DNA from: JAZDLM01 sp043801895
Lineage (GTDB): Bacteria; Patescibacteriota; Kazan-3B-28
DNA length: 26,723 bases
Reading direction: 5' to 3'
Assembly: GCA_043801895.1 (NCBI GenBank)
Contig: JAZDLM010000054.1
Location: forward strand, 1 to 26,723
The notes under the pieces are model-generated. The model saw only the letters and a program-made list of their open reading frames with translations, was not told the DNA's origin and ran no database searches. Shown here one piece after another: positions 1 to 9,300 of the stretch. Numbering within the stretch: position 1 is the stretch's first letter; each line of letters starts with the position of its first letter. The position numbers were made by a program, and so were the translations under genes.

Positions 1-362
1 AGACTAGCGGGCGCCTCTTTGACAGACCGACCATTATTCAATAATTCAATAGTGCCGGTTAGCGACGAGTTAACCGCCGGGCTGAGATAATTTTTATCAA
101 GAGTGATCCGCAACGAGTACCCATTGTTGCTATTAGCTGTATCGGTTTGGATAAATTGGCCGCGGCGCAATTCGTACTGCAGTTGCTCGCCTTCGTAAGC
201 GTGAACGGGCGGGGGAGCGAGAGATCGCTGAGATAACAGTAGCCAAACCAGCCAGCCGGCCGCAGCCAAGCCGAGCGCCACGACGGCACTCAGCCACCAC
301 CGACGCGACCGATGACCAGTCGGGAGAGCAAGGGGTAAATTGGTAAGTTTAAAGGTTGTCAT
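1..362 (-). CDS. Partial N-terminus of third tandem double-anchored surface protein
   Basis: The reading frame starts at an ATG at 360-362 and runs off the left edge of the window, leaving about 120 residues. A basic N-terminus is followed by one membrane segment (about residues 22-44). The exported part then begins with HAYEGEQLQYELR and, further on, SPAVNSSLTGTIELLNNGR. Both motifs recur in the next two genes (HQYEGETLNYQLR and SPAVGSKLTGRIELLQDGQ in the 539-aa protein), so this is a third paralog in a tandem array. Only 2 nt separate its start from the stop of the 539-aa gene, so it belongs to the same operon. I do not recognise a named family. The membrane anchor and export are read from the sequence; a cell-surface role is inferred. 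Confidence 0.85.
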   Translation of the reverse strand, partial: MTTFKLTNLPLALPTGHRSRRWWLSAVVALGLAAAGWLVWLLLSQRSLAPPPVHAYEGEQLQYELRRGQFIQTDTANSNNGYSLRITLDKNYLSPAVNSSLTGTIELLNNGRSVKEAPAS

Positions 363-364
363 AT

Positions 365-1984
365 TTATTTGCGAAGTTTGAACAACAGCCAGATCAATCC
401 GCCGCTGGCGATTAATTTAACCAGCTGGCTGGCTAAGAACCACAGCCAAAAACTAGGCCGACCCGTTGAAGCAGTTTTGCTCACCGGCAGCTCGACGATG
501 GTGTAAACCTTTTCGGCCAGACTGTCGTTGAGCATCCACTTGCCATAAAGAAAAGTGTATTCCTCGGCCACCGCAGGCGTCTGGATAATTTGGGCACTAG
601 CGTTGGGGTTGGATGTCATAAGGGGGACGGGCTTGTCGGGTAAATTAATTGGCTGCTGATCACGATACGAATCGGTCCGATTGGCCTTAGACACACGCGG
701 CAAATCATAATTGACCGGCTGCGCCACAAATACCAACGGGGCTGGCGGGGTACCATCTTCGCCATTGTAGTCAAAATAAACTTTGCCTCGGCCATCGATT
801 AAATCGATCTCGATGCTGGGTTGCACCACGGGGAAGGTGGCTGAATTAATTTCGGCTAATTGCTTGGTGGCAAGCTCGGACACTTGTTTGTCGTTATCGG
901 TTGGGCCGACAAATTGCCCGCGCAAGACATTTTTAACCATTGGGGTTTCCGCCCCCGAGCTGTGCCGGCTAATCTCAGACTTGATCATCTGGTACCCCCA
1001 AACTTTTACTCGTTGATAAGGGCTGGTAAACACCTTGCCGATATTGGTCTGGCGAGCGGTGATGTTCACTTCAACCCGCTGTTGATTATCAGACTTGACT
1101 ATTGCAGGGGAGGTATTGATTTGATAGTAAAAGTCGCCGCGGACTTCGCGCGTCAATTTGGGAGTGCCGATCGGTCCGTTAGCTTGATCGCCGAAACAAA
1201 TGGTTCGAGTAGTTTCTAGCGAGGTCTGAGTGTCGGCGAATATGAACTCGAGATAGGGTGAATAACGACCGCCGAAATAAATAAATTCAAATGTGGCTGA
1301 CCCATGCACCAGATCGATCTTACCCGATCTCCGAAACCGTTGACCATTAGAATGCTCCATTAGCGGGGCTGCGGTCGCTTGGGGTGAAATCAATTGCATG
1401 GTGGGATAAGGCAACCGATTTGAAGTGATTAATACCGACTGAGCATCGCTGTCCGTCCAGTAACTCCCTGGGGTGCCCACAAAGTCGCCGTAGCCCGAAT
1501 TAGCCTGAACTCCGTAGACCCCAACGGCGATTTGGGGCATTTGAGTCAAGGCGGATTTACCTGCACTATCTTTAGGCAAATTACTGATCGGCTGGCCGTC
1601 TTGAAGCAGCTCGATCCGCCCGGTTAATTTTGACCCGACGGCTGGGCTGATGAACGGCTGATCGAAATTCACTCGCAGCTCGTATTCATACCCGGTAACC
1701 TGAAACTTTTTTATGCTGTCCGAGGCGGTATAGCGACCATCGCCACGAAGTTGATAATTGAGTGTTTCTCCTTCGTACTGGTGCGCTACCTTGGGCGGGG
1801 CAACATAAGTCTGCAAAGTATTCAAATAACACTTGGTTTGCCCGGCGGTAGCTTGATTGGCATTGGCCTGCCAAATGACCCAGCTAACTACTGCCAGTCC
1901 AACAACCAACGTTGCGCCAATCATTGTCGCTTTGCGACGCCGCTTGAGCCAAGCTCTGATTGAAATAAGTTTGTTACGCCACAT
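365..1984 (-). CDS. Double-anchored extracytoplasmic protein, tandem paralog (539 aa)
   Basis: This 539-aa protein has a basic N-terminal tail, a membrane helix at about residues 20-40, a large polar beta-rich region, and a C-terminal helix followed by a short basic tail (LLFKLRK). It is a clear paralog of the 596-aa neighbour. Shared blocks include YEGE.L.Y.LR, SPAVGSKLTGRIELL, PYLEF, RGDFYY, LIDGRGKVYFDYNG, a second Q-P-V block, LYGKW and ELPVS shortly before the last helix. Its start overlaps the end of the 596-aa gene by 11 nt (1974-1984), which suggests translational coupling. No enzymatic motif is visible. A structural or adhesive role at the cell surface is inferred from topology and from the operon with a kelch/dockerin-like giant protein. 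No family name is known to me. Confidence 0.9.
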   Translation of the reverse strand: MWRNKLISIRAWLKRRRKATMIGATLVVGLAVVSWVIWQANANQATAGQTKCYLNTLQTYVAPPKVAHQYEGETLNYQLRGDGRYTASDSIKKFQVTGYEYELRVNFDQPFISPAVGSKLTGRIELLQDGQPISNLPKDSAGKSALTQMPQIAVGVYGVQANSGYGDFVGTPGSYWTDSDAQSVLITSNRLPYPTMQLISPQATAAPLMEHSNGQRFRRSGKIDLVHGSATFEFIYFGGRYSPYLEFIFADTQTSLETTRTICFGDQANGPIGTPKLTREVRGDFYYQINTSPAIVKSDNQQRVEVNITARQTNIGKVFTSPYQRVKVWGYQMIKSEISRHSSGAETPMVKNVLRGQFVGPTDNDKQVSELATKQLAEINSATFPVVQPSIEIDLIDGRGKVYFDYNGEDGTPPAPLVFVAQPVNYDLPRVSKANRTDSYRDQQPINLPDKPVPLMTSNPNASAQIIQTPAVAEEYTFLYGKWMLNDSLAEKVYTIVELPVSKTASTGRPSFWLWFLASQLVKLIASGGLIWLLFKLRK

Positions 1985-3764
1985 ATTGCGATCTGATTAG
2001 CCGACGATAACGCCGTTGATTACAAATGATGACTAGCGCTCCCCCCAGCCCGATAACTACTTGCATGACCCCAAACCACAACAGCCAATTAACCCGAGCC
2101 AGGCCAGGCGCTCCGCTGATCGGGAGGGTGCTGATGGTATAAACGCTCCGTTGAAATTCAGTAAAATCGTCCTGGGTTATCCAAGCATCACCATACAGCC
2201 GGACACAAGTGGCTGACGGCTCAGTCGCAACTAGATCCACCGGACCACAGGGTATCACTCCTTCGTCCAATGTCGGATAGGTAATTTGAGCCGATTCACG
2301 ATAGTACGGCTTGATCTCGCCGCTAGTTTCAATGTCTTGCCTCACCCCCCTTCCCCAAGTCTCCCAATTCGCCGCTAATCCGCTAAAAGCGCCCCGATAG
2401 GGGGCCGCGCCCGTTTCCCAGCCGGGGTATCCAGCAAAATAATCGACTGGCTGAACTACTGCCGCCAGATAAGGCAACATCCCGGGTTTGCCGCTATAGG
2501 TAAATTGAGCCAGCCCCTCGCCATCGATTAAGTCCAATTCGATCCAGAGTAGGTCGGCCAAGTGGAGATCATCGACCAAAATCGGCTGGTAGTTATTACT
2601 GAGGTCGCCACCCGTCCTTTTAGCGGCGGGAGGGATGATCGGATTAATGCCAGCGCCGTAGTGATAGCGTAGCTGATCATCTTCAACGAATTCGCCAGCT
2701 CGTTGAATTTGAATGGTACCCTTGAGCTGGAGAGTATCGGAAACTCTGGTCATTGTTTTACGGCCACCCGGCGTACTACTCAGTTTGTCCAACTGAAAAT
2801 ATTTACCGATTGGCAAAACCCCGAGCCGAACTCGTTGACGCGGATTGGTGTTGATACTGCCATTGCCGGAATTACGAGCGCTGATCTTAATATCCACCGC
2901 GGCAGGCTTATCGGGTGCTATTGAGACAGTTGACCAGCCTACTGAATAATAAATATCGCCGCGCTGTTGGGTGGCCAATGCGGGAGCAGCGACACGCTTA
3001 CCAACTTGATCCGAAAAAACCAGCGTCTTACGGGTTAACAAAGCGTCGTTCAGTGAACCGACTTCAAATTCTAAATAGGGCAAGGTGCGTTTGCCATCGA
3101 AGATATATTCAAACTCGATTTTGCCTTTGGATAGGTCGAGAGTGCCGTAGCGCGGGGCGCGGAGCGGGCCAGAATCTTCTAGCGCCTGCGGTGAATAAAA
3201 TTGCGCTTGCAACAGCATCGGATCAAGCGGCTTAGCTCCAAACTTTACTTCCTCATAGAAATAGGGGTGAGTGGTTGGATCCGACTCCCACGCCGGCACT
3301 AGAGTCTTGCCGACTAGGACCTGGGTCGAGGACCCCGTGGCGATGTAGTTATTGAGTTTGGTTAGGTTAATGCGAATAGTGGATAGGTCGGTAGTGAGCT
3401 GAGCGGACTGACCAAATCCCTTGATTGGGTTGTCGCCCTGTAAATCAGTCGGGGCTTGGGAAACCGCCCGACCGTTTTTCAGCAAAATGATCTCACCTTT
3501 AATCTGTGAACCCGGGATGGGGCTAAGGGTTGGCTGGGCGAACTTAATTTGTAGCTGATAAATGTCGCTGCCGATTTGGTAGCTCCGAGTATCGTCCTGT
3601 GGCGGTATGGTCTTCCAGTCAATTAAGCTTTCACCAGAATATTGATGCAGCCTGGGATGAGCGGAGCGCCAAGCTTGATATCCAAAATAGCCAGCCAACA
3701 CCAAGCCGACAGCGAGGATTGCGCCAAGTGTCAGTAGCCAGATTTTTAGTTTTTTGTTTTTCAT
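1974..3764 (-). CDS. Double-anchored extracytoplasmic protein, tandem paralog (596 aa)
   Basis: This 596-aa protein starts with a Lys-rich tail and one membrane helix (about residues 9-28), continues with a long beta-rich exported region, and ends with TLPISGAPG, a hydrophobic stretch of about 22 residues and an Arg-rich tail (NQRRYRRLIR). Blocks shared with the 539-aa gene include HQYSGESL, PGSQIKGEIILL, LPYLEFEVG, QRGDIYYS, LIDGEGLAQFTYSG, VVQPVDY and LYGDAW. The end layout (LPxSG-like motif, hydrophobic segment, basic tail) resembles a sortase sorting signal, but no sortase is in the window and the motif is not a canonical LPXTG. It lies 21 nt after the giant surface gene, with no clear Shine-Dalgarno site. 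The function is unknown; a surface structure is inferred. Confidence 0.9.
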   Translation of the reverse strand: MKNKKLKIWLLTLGAILAVGLVLAGYFGYQAWRSAHPRLHQYSGESLIDWKTIPPQDDTRSYQIGSDIYQLQIKFAQPTLSPIPGSQIKGEIILLKNGRAVSQAPTDLQGDNPIKGFGQSAQLTTDLSTIRINLTKLNNYIATGSSTQVLVGKTLVPAWESDPTTHPYFYEEVKFGAKPLDPMLLQAQFYSPQALEDSGPLRAPRYGTLDLSKGKIEFEYIFDGKRTLPYLEFEVGSLNDALLTRKTLVFSDQVGKRVAAPALATQQRGDIYYSVGWSTVSIAPDKPAAVDIKISARNSGNGSINTNPRQRVRLGVLPIGKYFQLDKLSSTPGGRKTMTRVSDTLQLKGTIQIQRAGEFVEDDQLRYHYGAGINPIIPPAAKRTGGDLSNNYQPILVDDLHLADLLWIELDLIDGEGLAQFTYSGKPGMLPYLAAVVQPVDYFAGYPGWETGAAPYRGAFSGLAANWETWGRGVRQDIETSGEIKPYYRESAQITYPTLDEGVIPCGPVDLVATEPSATCVRLYGDAWITQDDFTEFQRSVYTISTLPISGAPGLARVNWLLWFGVMQVVIGLGGALVIICNQRRYRRLIRSQYVA

Positions 3765-3785
3765 TTTAATTTCGACCAGCCGAGT

Positions 3786-6700
3786 TTATGGCATGCCGGC
3801 AAATTTGGGCATACCGGTCTTAAACCAGTTCCCGGTCAGGATACCAAAGTCGTGAACATTCACCGCGCCGTCGCCGTTCAGGTCGGCAAGGGGCTTAAGT
3901 AAGCTGGTCATGAATTGCGAAGTGAAGATCTGGAAATCGTACAGACCAACCTGGTCGTCGCGGGTAGTCCCAATGTCGCCAGCATAAGCGGTCGGGCTGT
4001 TATCGCTGGATTTAAGCGTGGGGGTAACTGTCTGATTAGTCGCCGGGGCGGTGAAAGATGCGCCTACGGCTAAGTGGTTAGGCGGATCAACCCAGACGCT
4101 ATAGGTAGCTCCTAGCGAAGCGTAGAACATCGGTAGACCGATAACCTTATTAGTGCTATCTAACTTGTAGGTATTGTTAATCTCTGGCATGGCCACACCG
4201 CTGGCTGCCATGACGATCACTTTGACCACAGCCTGTTCGGCGTAATTATACTTGTTGCCCTGGAGAGGGACGACTAGATTGAGGGTAACTTGGGCGCCAA
4301 CCGTTCGGCTACGAGTGATAGTGGCGCCAGTATGGCTGGTGACGGTGGAAATGGGACCAATGCCAACAACTACCGTTTCCGCGTCAACCGTGGACACGCC
4401 CTCGGGCGGGTTATCGCCATCGACAAAGTAAGTAGTGGTAGCCTTGCCGTTCGATCCGGTAGTGATGGTGGGCTGGGCCAATCGGCCGAGGCCGGTCAGG
4501 GCTAGAGTGATAGGCCGAGTGCCAATGCCGGTGCCATCAGCTCGCTGTAGGGTCACGACCAAGGTGGACGTCCGACTGACTCCTCGCAGGTCGATAGTAG
4601 CGGGGTTGGCGTCCACTCGGAAGGTGAGATCGTGGGTCAAGACAAGTTTCTGGAGCGTAAGAGTGGCGGCCAGAGCGATCGACCCCCCAGCTAACGCACT
4701 ATCGATAATGGTGGACTGAGCAGAGAGACTAACGGGGCCAGCCACATCGTTGACTTTATAGGTGGCAGTAGCTCGACCGTTGGTATCGGTAGTACGGGTA
4801 GCCGCAGTAGTGAAACTTCCACCGCCACTAACGATCGCGAAATTCATCGTCTTACCTGACTGGTAGGCGATCGTTCCAGTCCAGGTATTTAACTTGCCCA
4901 GTACGGCAGTAAGTACCGAGGTGGCGGTGTTGTCAGCCGGCAAACTGGTGGGGGAGGCGGTGAAATTAATGAAATAGCCGCTGGCCACATCATTCGGCCG
5001 AATCAGGAAATCGAAACTCCCCGGCATACTCACCGTCACGGTGCCACCGCCCGCTACCGGCCAGGTGGCTTTAAAGTTGTAATAGCCGGGCAGAGCACTA
5101 GCAGGGAAATCGAAAGTAGCGGTCATCGTTTTCCCGGTAGAATCAGTCAGATTGTTTACCGCTGAAGCAGTTAGAATCTTAGTGTTATCGTATGAATGAG
5201 TTAGAGTGGCCGCGATATTCTGGGCCGACGGCCCGCTAAAATTAACATCGACGCCGGTAATTAATAATTGAACTCCGGCCCGATCGCGCTCGCTCGCCGC
5301 TGGGCTAACTTTGGTAATGTAGGGGACCAGACTGGCGGCCCTGGCCTTGACAGTGAAGAGATAGTTTTGGATTTCGTGAAATTGATCAGCGCCGGCACCA
5401 TAAGTAGTATCGACCTTCACCGCCCAACCCCCCACCATAGCGTTGTCGGGAATCCTGACATCGGCAATTTTGATCTGGGTCGGAGAGGCTACCGTCACAG
5501 CGCCCTTGGTAATATTCCCCGGTGGAGTGGCGACGGAGTTATCGACCGTCAACTGAGTAAAGACAAACTCGTTATGATAGTTGACTGAAATGATGATCTT
5601 CCCATTAACCCCGGTCGTATCCCCAAAATAGGCGATCTGAGCGATCCCTAGGCTATTAGTGTTGGCTGTCTCGGCACCCAGCGAACCGCCGCCGTTATTA
5701 CCCACCCCAAATGCTATGTCCGATTCGGCAATTGGTTGGTTAGTTAAAGCATATGTCGCCCGAGCGCGGATCACCCGAGTCTTTGCCCCCAGAACGCTCG
5801 GGTCAACCAGGATTTCAATCTTGTAGTTAGTCGCAGGTGGGTTTTGCTTGATCGGCAACAATAGTTCGCGTGCGGTGCCCGTAGCAAGTCTGGCCAAAAT
5901 CTTGTCTATCCCCCAATCAGTTGCATCGCCTCCCGGGCGGTACTTAAAAGTGGCTTTACCGGTGTTATCGGTGGTTAACGCCAGAGTATTAACACTGGCA
6001 CCGGCATTATCGATTAAAGATCCTTTGCCAGTATTGATACTTAAGGCGATGACTTGATCGGTATAATTACTCCCGGCCGATACTTGCAGATCAACGACAG
6101 CGCCTCCAACCCTCAAGTCTAAAGTGCTAATATCGCCGCCTCCTGATTTAGCAAAAGTGATTACCGGAGGAGGAGTGATCGACACAGTCGTATTACCGGA
6201 CGACCAATTAGTCCCAACGCCAGTAAGGGTTAGTTCAAGCGGACCATCGCCCTGGGTCGTTTGGGCTGGGGTAATAGTCCCGGCTTGGCCGGTGAAGGTA
6301 ATCGTCAGATCGCGATCAATCAACGGCACCCAGGGCCGGTAGGCTTCGATCAGCGGATCGAGCAATGGGGTGCCATCTGGTTTGTATTGATAGCGAGCGG
6401 TGAGCTTGGCTTGCCCCGGAGTAGGGGATGACACCAAGAAGCTGACCTGGCCGTCTTTATCGTAACTCTGCTCTGGAATAATCGCGTCGGCTGCGGCTTG
6501 ACCGGCCAGATTACGATCGGAGACCAATTGGATCAGATAGCCATCGGTAGGCTCGAGTATGCGCGGGCCGTAGCCGCCTTGGGAATTATCCTTCAGGGTA
6601 GCCTGGACCCGGACACGCGCTGTTCCATTGGCTAATAATTGGATCGCGGTTTCGGTCAGGCAATTGTTAGTCTGAGCCTCTAGAAAACAAGTGCTCGAAT

Positions 6701-9164
6701 TTAAATTGAATGGGATGTGTTGAGCCGCCAATGAAAATGGGGCGGGAGAGAAAGAGCCGGTTGGGCTATCCTTTGACCCGTCTAGTTGGTCCACCCACCA
6801 ATATCCGGTTAGATTCATGGAGATCGGGTAGCTGTCGCCGTTATTCATTAAATCTTTAGACCGAACTCCGAGCGCCGCGATCCCATCGGCGTTAGTGACA
6901 GCGGTTAATGCATCGACCGCACCAGGCGCCTTACAGCTAGCCTGAGCGCCAGCTCCACCGGAATAGGGATTAGCCGGGCAAATGACGATATCGGCATTTT
7001 TGCTCGAATTGATCCCAACATTAACTCCCGCCAATGGTTCGCCACTTTTGTTTTTCAACTGAAATACCGCGTTGGCGTAAGCATAGCCATCGTCGCCGAT
7101 CGTGGTCGGGAGAATGGTCAGACTCGACTTAGTCGCATCGGGCTTTATCCCTAAATCGATCGGGCCTAACACTTCAACTTCTGTCGCGCTGCTGGCTCCG
7201 GAACCAATAGCCACACCAATTTTGTAGAAATAGTCACCGGCCACCGCCACGCTACTACCAACTTTGGCGCCAACAGCGATCGGGTATGACCAGCCTAGCG
7301 CCGAGTTGGCCTCGTTGGCCGAACCGACTAATGATACGCCGAGACTGGGGGGTACATCCCCCGGTGGGTAGGATGGGAAAGAGTAGGGCGGGGCGGCGCC
7401 CAGTACATCGGCTGACCGAACTGATGACGATGTCCCGCTAGCCAACTGATGGCTATTGAGCCCGAGGATATAATTTTGGATCCCAAAGCTATCTAGGCTA
7501 AAGACGCCGGCACCAGCTTCGCCGGTTGGCGGAGTTGGAATATTAGCTTCAGGTTGCCAACTGCTCGTTCCGCTTAGCGAGAACGACTCCACTCGAGATT
7601 TGATTGGAATATAGCAGTAGTAGGAAGTCTCAAAATTGGCAGTAATACTTTGATAATGCCAACCAGGCTGAGCATTCGATACCCCACCAGCGGTAATTAA
7701 ACTGCGCGGGTCACCGGTCAGCATAAAAGGTGATAGACCAAATGAAGCCAGCCCGGAAGTATTGGTTAGAGCGCCTTGAGTATAGTCTTTGACCTCGAGC
7801 TTATATTTAGGATCAAGAGTGGTGCCACCATTGGTATCAGGATTAGTGCCCACCCAGGCGGCGCTGCCGTTCCAGCGATAGACGGTATTACCCATAAACC
7901 GATAGTCGCTCGAGCCACCGCTAGCGTAAATCCGGCATTGGCTACCATCTGGATCGCCAGTCGTCGGTATGGGATAAGCTGAGTCAGTAATTACCCAAGC
8001 TCGGCTGACCGTGGTGATTGGGCTACCAAAGATGCTGTGGGTAGTTTGGGGCGACCAAGTCATCCCACCGATCACCCAAAGACTTTTCTGATTTACCACT
8101 AACTTATGTCCAACCCGCCCCTGAACCAAGGGTATGTGCGGCGAGGCGTTACTAACTAGTAGCCCATGAGGGTTGTCAGGGAAGAACCGCATGAGGTCTG
8201 CGCCAGTATAGTCGTGCCCCAAATCAAAGGTTTGGTAATCGGCGACGACAAAGGGTTGGCCCTTAGCTTTATCGAGAGTGAGTTGGATGTGAGTCCCAAC
8301 CGTAGTTACAATTCTCCCGGCGGTAAGTTCGGTGGAAAAAGCTGCGGCATCGAAACCGATGGGTATATTGTTGTAGGGCGTGATGGGCACTGTTTGAATT
8401 GTGCGGCCCAAAGCCACTCCGGCGGCGGTTAAAACTGCTTTATCGGCAGCGGCCCGGGTGTTAGCCGCCGCTGGACTGACCAACCCGTTAACAAACCCGT
8501 AAACCCCGCCAACAATTTGAAGTTTGTCATTAAAAACCGCCACCTCGGGGTAGAAGTTTACGCCGCTCAGCACTGCATAGATTTCCCAGCCTACCGATGG
8601 GTCAGTCAAGTTTAACCGTTCGATGGTGGAGTATATACCGGCCGTGGAGATCCCCGGATTAGCGGGCATAACATGAGCATCGCCAGCAATTACATACAGA
8701 TAGTCGCCGTGGATTACCGTCCGGGGTTCCACATGCCCAAACTTCATCGCCGGCACCCCGCCATTGCCGGGCCACAGCCAAGCCGAACTGGTCATCACCT
8801 TACCGTCGGCATCCAGCTCAAGCCGAAAGACATCGGCTAATGGCATACCCGAACCGTTATTAGAAATGCCGCCTAGAGCATAGAGCCAGTATTTTTTATT
8901 TGCATCGGGTTGAGTGGCGGCGACCAAGGCGACGCGCTCTCGGGCGTATCCAGAACCAACCGGCGGTAGCTGAACGGTCTTGCCCCAACTGGACGGCCAG
9001 GCGATACTTGCCTTACTCCCAGATAGGTTAACTAGATTATCTAACTGGGGAATCAAAAACAGCGCGATGACCACTCCCGCTACGCTAACTAAGCCAATTG
9101 TGGCTCGAGTTCGGTTGCGGGGGATAGCCAACCACGCTTTAAACTTTTCCCTCCAGTCTGACAT
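3786..9164 (-). CDS. Giant surface protein: kelch-like propeller, Big/Ig-like repeats, dockerin-like C-terminus
   Basis: This protein has 1792 residues. A basic N-terminus and one uncleaved-looking membrane helix (about 20-40) anchor it. The first third has kelch-type motifs (LYALGG, LYVIAGD, LQIVGG, LWVIGG, IYASGG), suggesting a beta-propeller. A long array of Ig-like units follows. Several resemble invasin/Big_1 domains, with the typical T-D-x-N-G-x-A-x-x-x-Y ending (for example TTDTNGRATATY, TTGSNGKATTTY). The last about 60 residues resemble a type I dockerin pair: a degenerate first half (GDIGTTRDDQVGLYDF) and a good second calcium-loop half (DLNGDGAVNVHDFGIL). It is the first gene of the surface operon, behind a strong promoter. 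An adhesion or cell-cell contact role is inferred. A cohesin partner is not recognised in this window. Confidence 0.88.
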   Translation of the reverse strand: MSDWREKFKAWLAIPRNRTRATIGLVSVAGVVIALFLIPQLDNLVNLSGSKASIAWPSSWGKTVQLPPVGSGYARERVALVAATQPDANKKYWLYALGGISNNGSGMPLADVFRLELDADGKVMTSSAWLWPGNGGVPAMKFGHVEPRTVIHGDYLYVIAGDAHVMPANPGISTAGIYSTIERLNLTDPSVGWEIYAVLSGVNFYPEVAVFNDKLQIVGGVYGFVNGLVSPAAANTRAAADKAVLTAAGVALGRTIQTVPITPYNNIPIGFDAAAFSTELTAGRIVTTVGTHIQLTLDKAKGQPFVVADYQTFDLGHDYTGADLMRFFPDNPHGLLVSNASPHIPLVQGRVGHKLVVNQKSLWVIGGMTWSPQTTHSIFGSPITTVSRAWVITDSAYPIPTTGDPDGSQCRIYASGGSSDYRFMGNTVYRWNGSAAWVGTNPDTNGGTTLDPKYKLEVKDYTQGALTNTSGLASFGLSPFMLTGDPRSLITAGGVSNAQPGWHYQSITANFETSYYCYIPIKSRVESFSLSGTSSWQPEANIPTPPTGEAGAGVFSLDSFGIQNYILGLNSHQLASGTSSSVRSADVLGAAPPYSFPSYPPGDVPPSLGVSLVGSANEANSALGWSYPIAVGAKVGSSVAVAGDYFYKIGVAIGSGASSATEVEVLGPIDLGIKPDATKSSLTILPTTIGDDGYAYANAVFQLKNKSGEPLAGVNVGINSSKNADIVICPANPYSGGAGAQASCKAPGAVDALTAVTNADGIAALGVRSKDLMNNGDSYPISMNLTGYWWVDQLDGSKDSPTGSFSPAPFSLAAQHIPFNLNSSTCFLEAQTNNCLTETAIQLLANGTARVRVQATLKDNSQGGYGPRILEPTDGYLIQLVSDRNLAGQAAADAIIPEQSYDKDGQVSFLVSSPTPGQAKLTARYQYKPDGTPLLDPLIEAYRPWVPLIDRDLTITFTGQAGTITPAQTTQGDGPLELTLTGVGTNWSSGNTTVSITPPPVITFAKSGGGDISTLDLRVGGAVVDLQVSAGSNYTDQVIALSINTGKGSLIDNAGASVNTLALTTDNTGKATFKYRPGGDATDWGIDKILARLATGTARELLLPIKQNPPATNYKIEILVDPSVLGAKTRVIRARATYALTNQPIAESDIAFGVGNNGGGSLGAETANTNSLGIAQIAYFGDTTGVNGKIIISVNYHNEFVFTQLTVDNSVATPPGNITKGAVTVASPTQIKIADVRIPDNAMVGGWAVKVDTTYGAGADQFHEIQNYLFTVKARAASLVPYITKVSPAASERDRAGVQLLITGVDVNFSGPSAQNIAATLTHSYDNTKILTASAVNNLTDSTGKTMTATFDFPASALPGYYNFKATWPVAGGGTVTVSMPGSFDFLIRPNDVASGYFINFTASPTSLPADNTATSVLTAVLGKLNTWTGTIAYQSGKTMNFAIVSGGGSFTTAATRTTDTNGRATATYKVNDVAGPVSLSAQSTIIDSALAGGSIALAATLTLQKLVLTHDLTFRVDANPATIDLRGVSRTSTLVVTLQRADGTGIGTRPITLALTGLGRLAQPTITTGSNGKATTTYFVDGDNPPEGVSTVDAETVVVGIGPISTVTSHTGATITRSRTVGAQVTLNLVVPLQGNKYNYAEQAVVKVIVMAASGVAMPEINNTYKLDSTNKVIGLPMFYASLGATYSVWVDPPNHLAVGASFTAPATNQTVTPTLKSSDNSPTAYAGDIGTTRDDQVGLYDFQIFTSQFMTSLLKPLADLNGDGAVNVHDFGILTGNWFKTGMPKFAGMP

Positions 9165-9216
9165 CGCTTTTATTTTGGGGTTTAACGCCTTTAGACGCTA
9201 CCGGGGTAATTGTCTA

Positions 9217-9245
9217 ATTATACTACATTTCCGGAGAAAAGTCAA
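9217..9245 (-). promoter_or_regulatory. Sigma70-type promoter of the surface operon
   Basis: On the minus strand a TTGACT -35 box (9240-9245) and a perfect TATAAT -10 box (9217-9222) are separated by 17 nt. The predicted transcript starts near 9210, giving a leader of about 46 nt before the ATG of the giant surface gene. No Shine-Dalgarno sequence is visible in that leader. No other good promoter was seen between here and position 1, so all four surface genes probably share this transcript. Confidence 0.8.
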
Positions 9246-9300
9246 GGGGAGCCTTCCGACTGCTTGACAGACAGAGATGGAGATTGGTCTGGTAGGTTGT

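Noticed and set aside
4290..8432. Plus-strand frames of 60-106 aa inside the giant surface gene
   Set aside because: They are antisense shadows of a clearly coding minus-strand frame, with no ribosome binding site or family signal.
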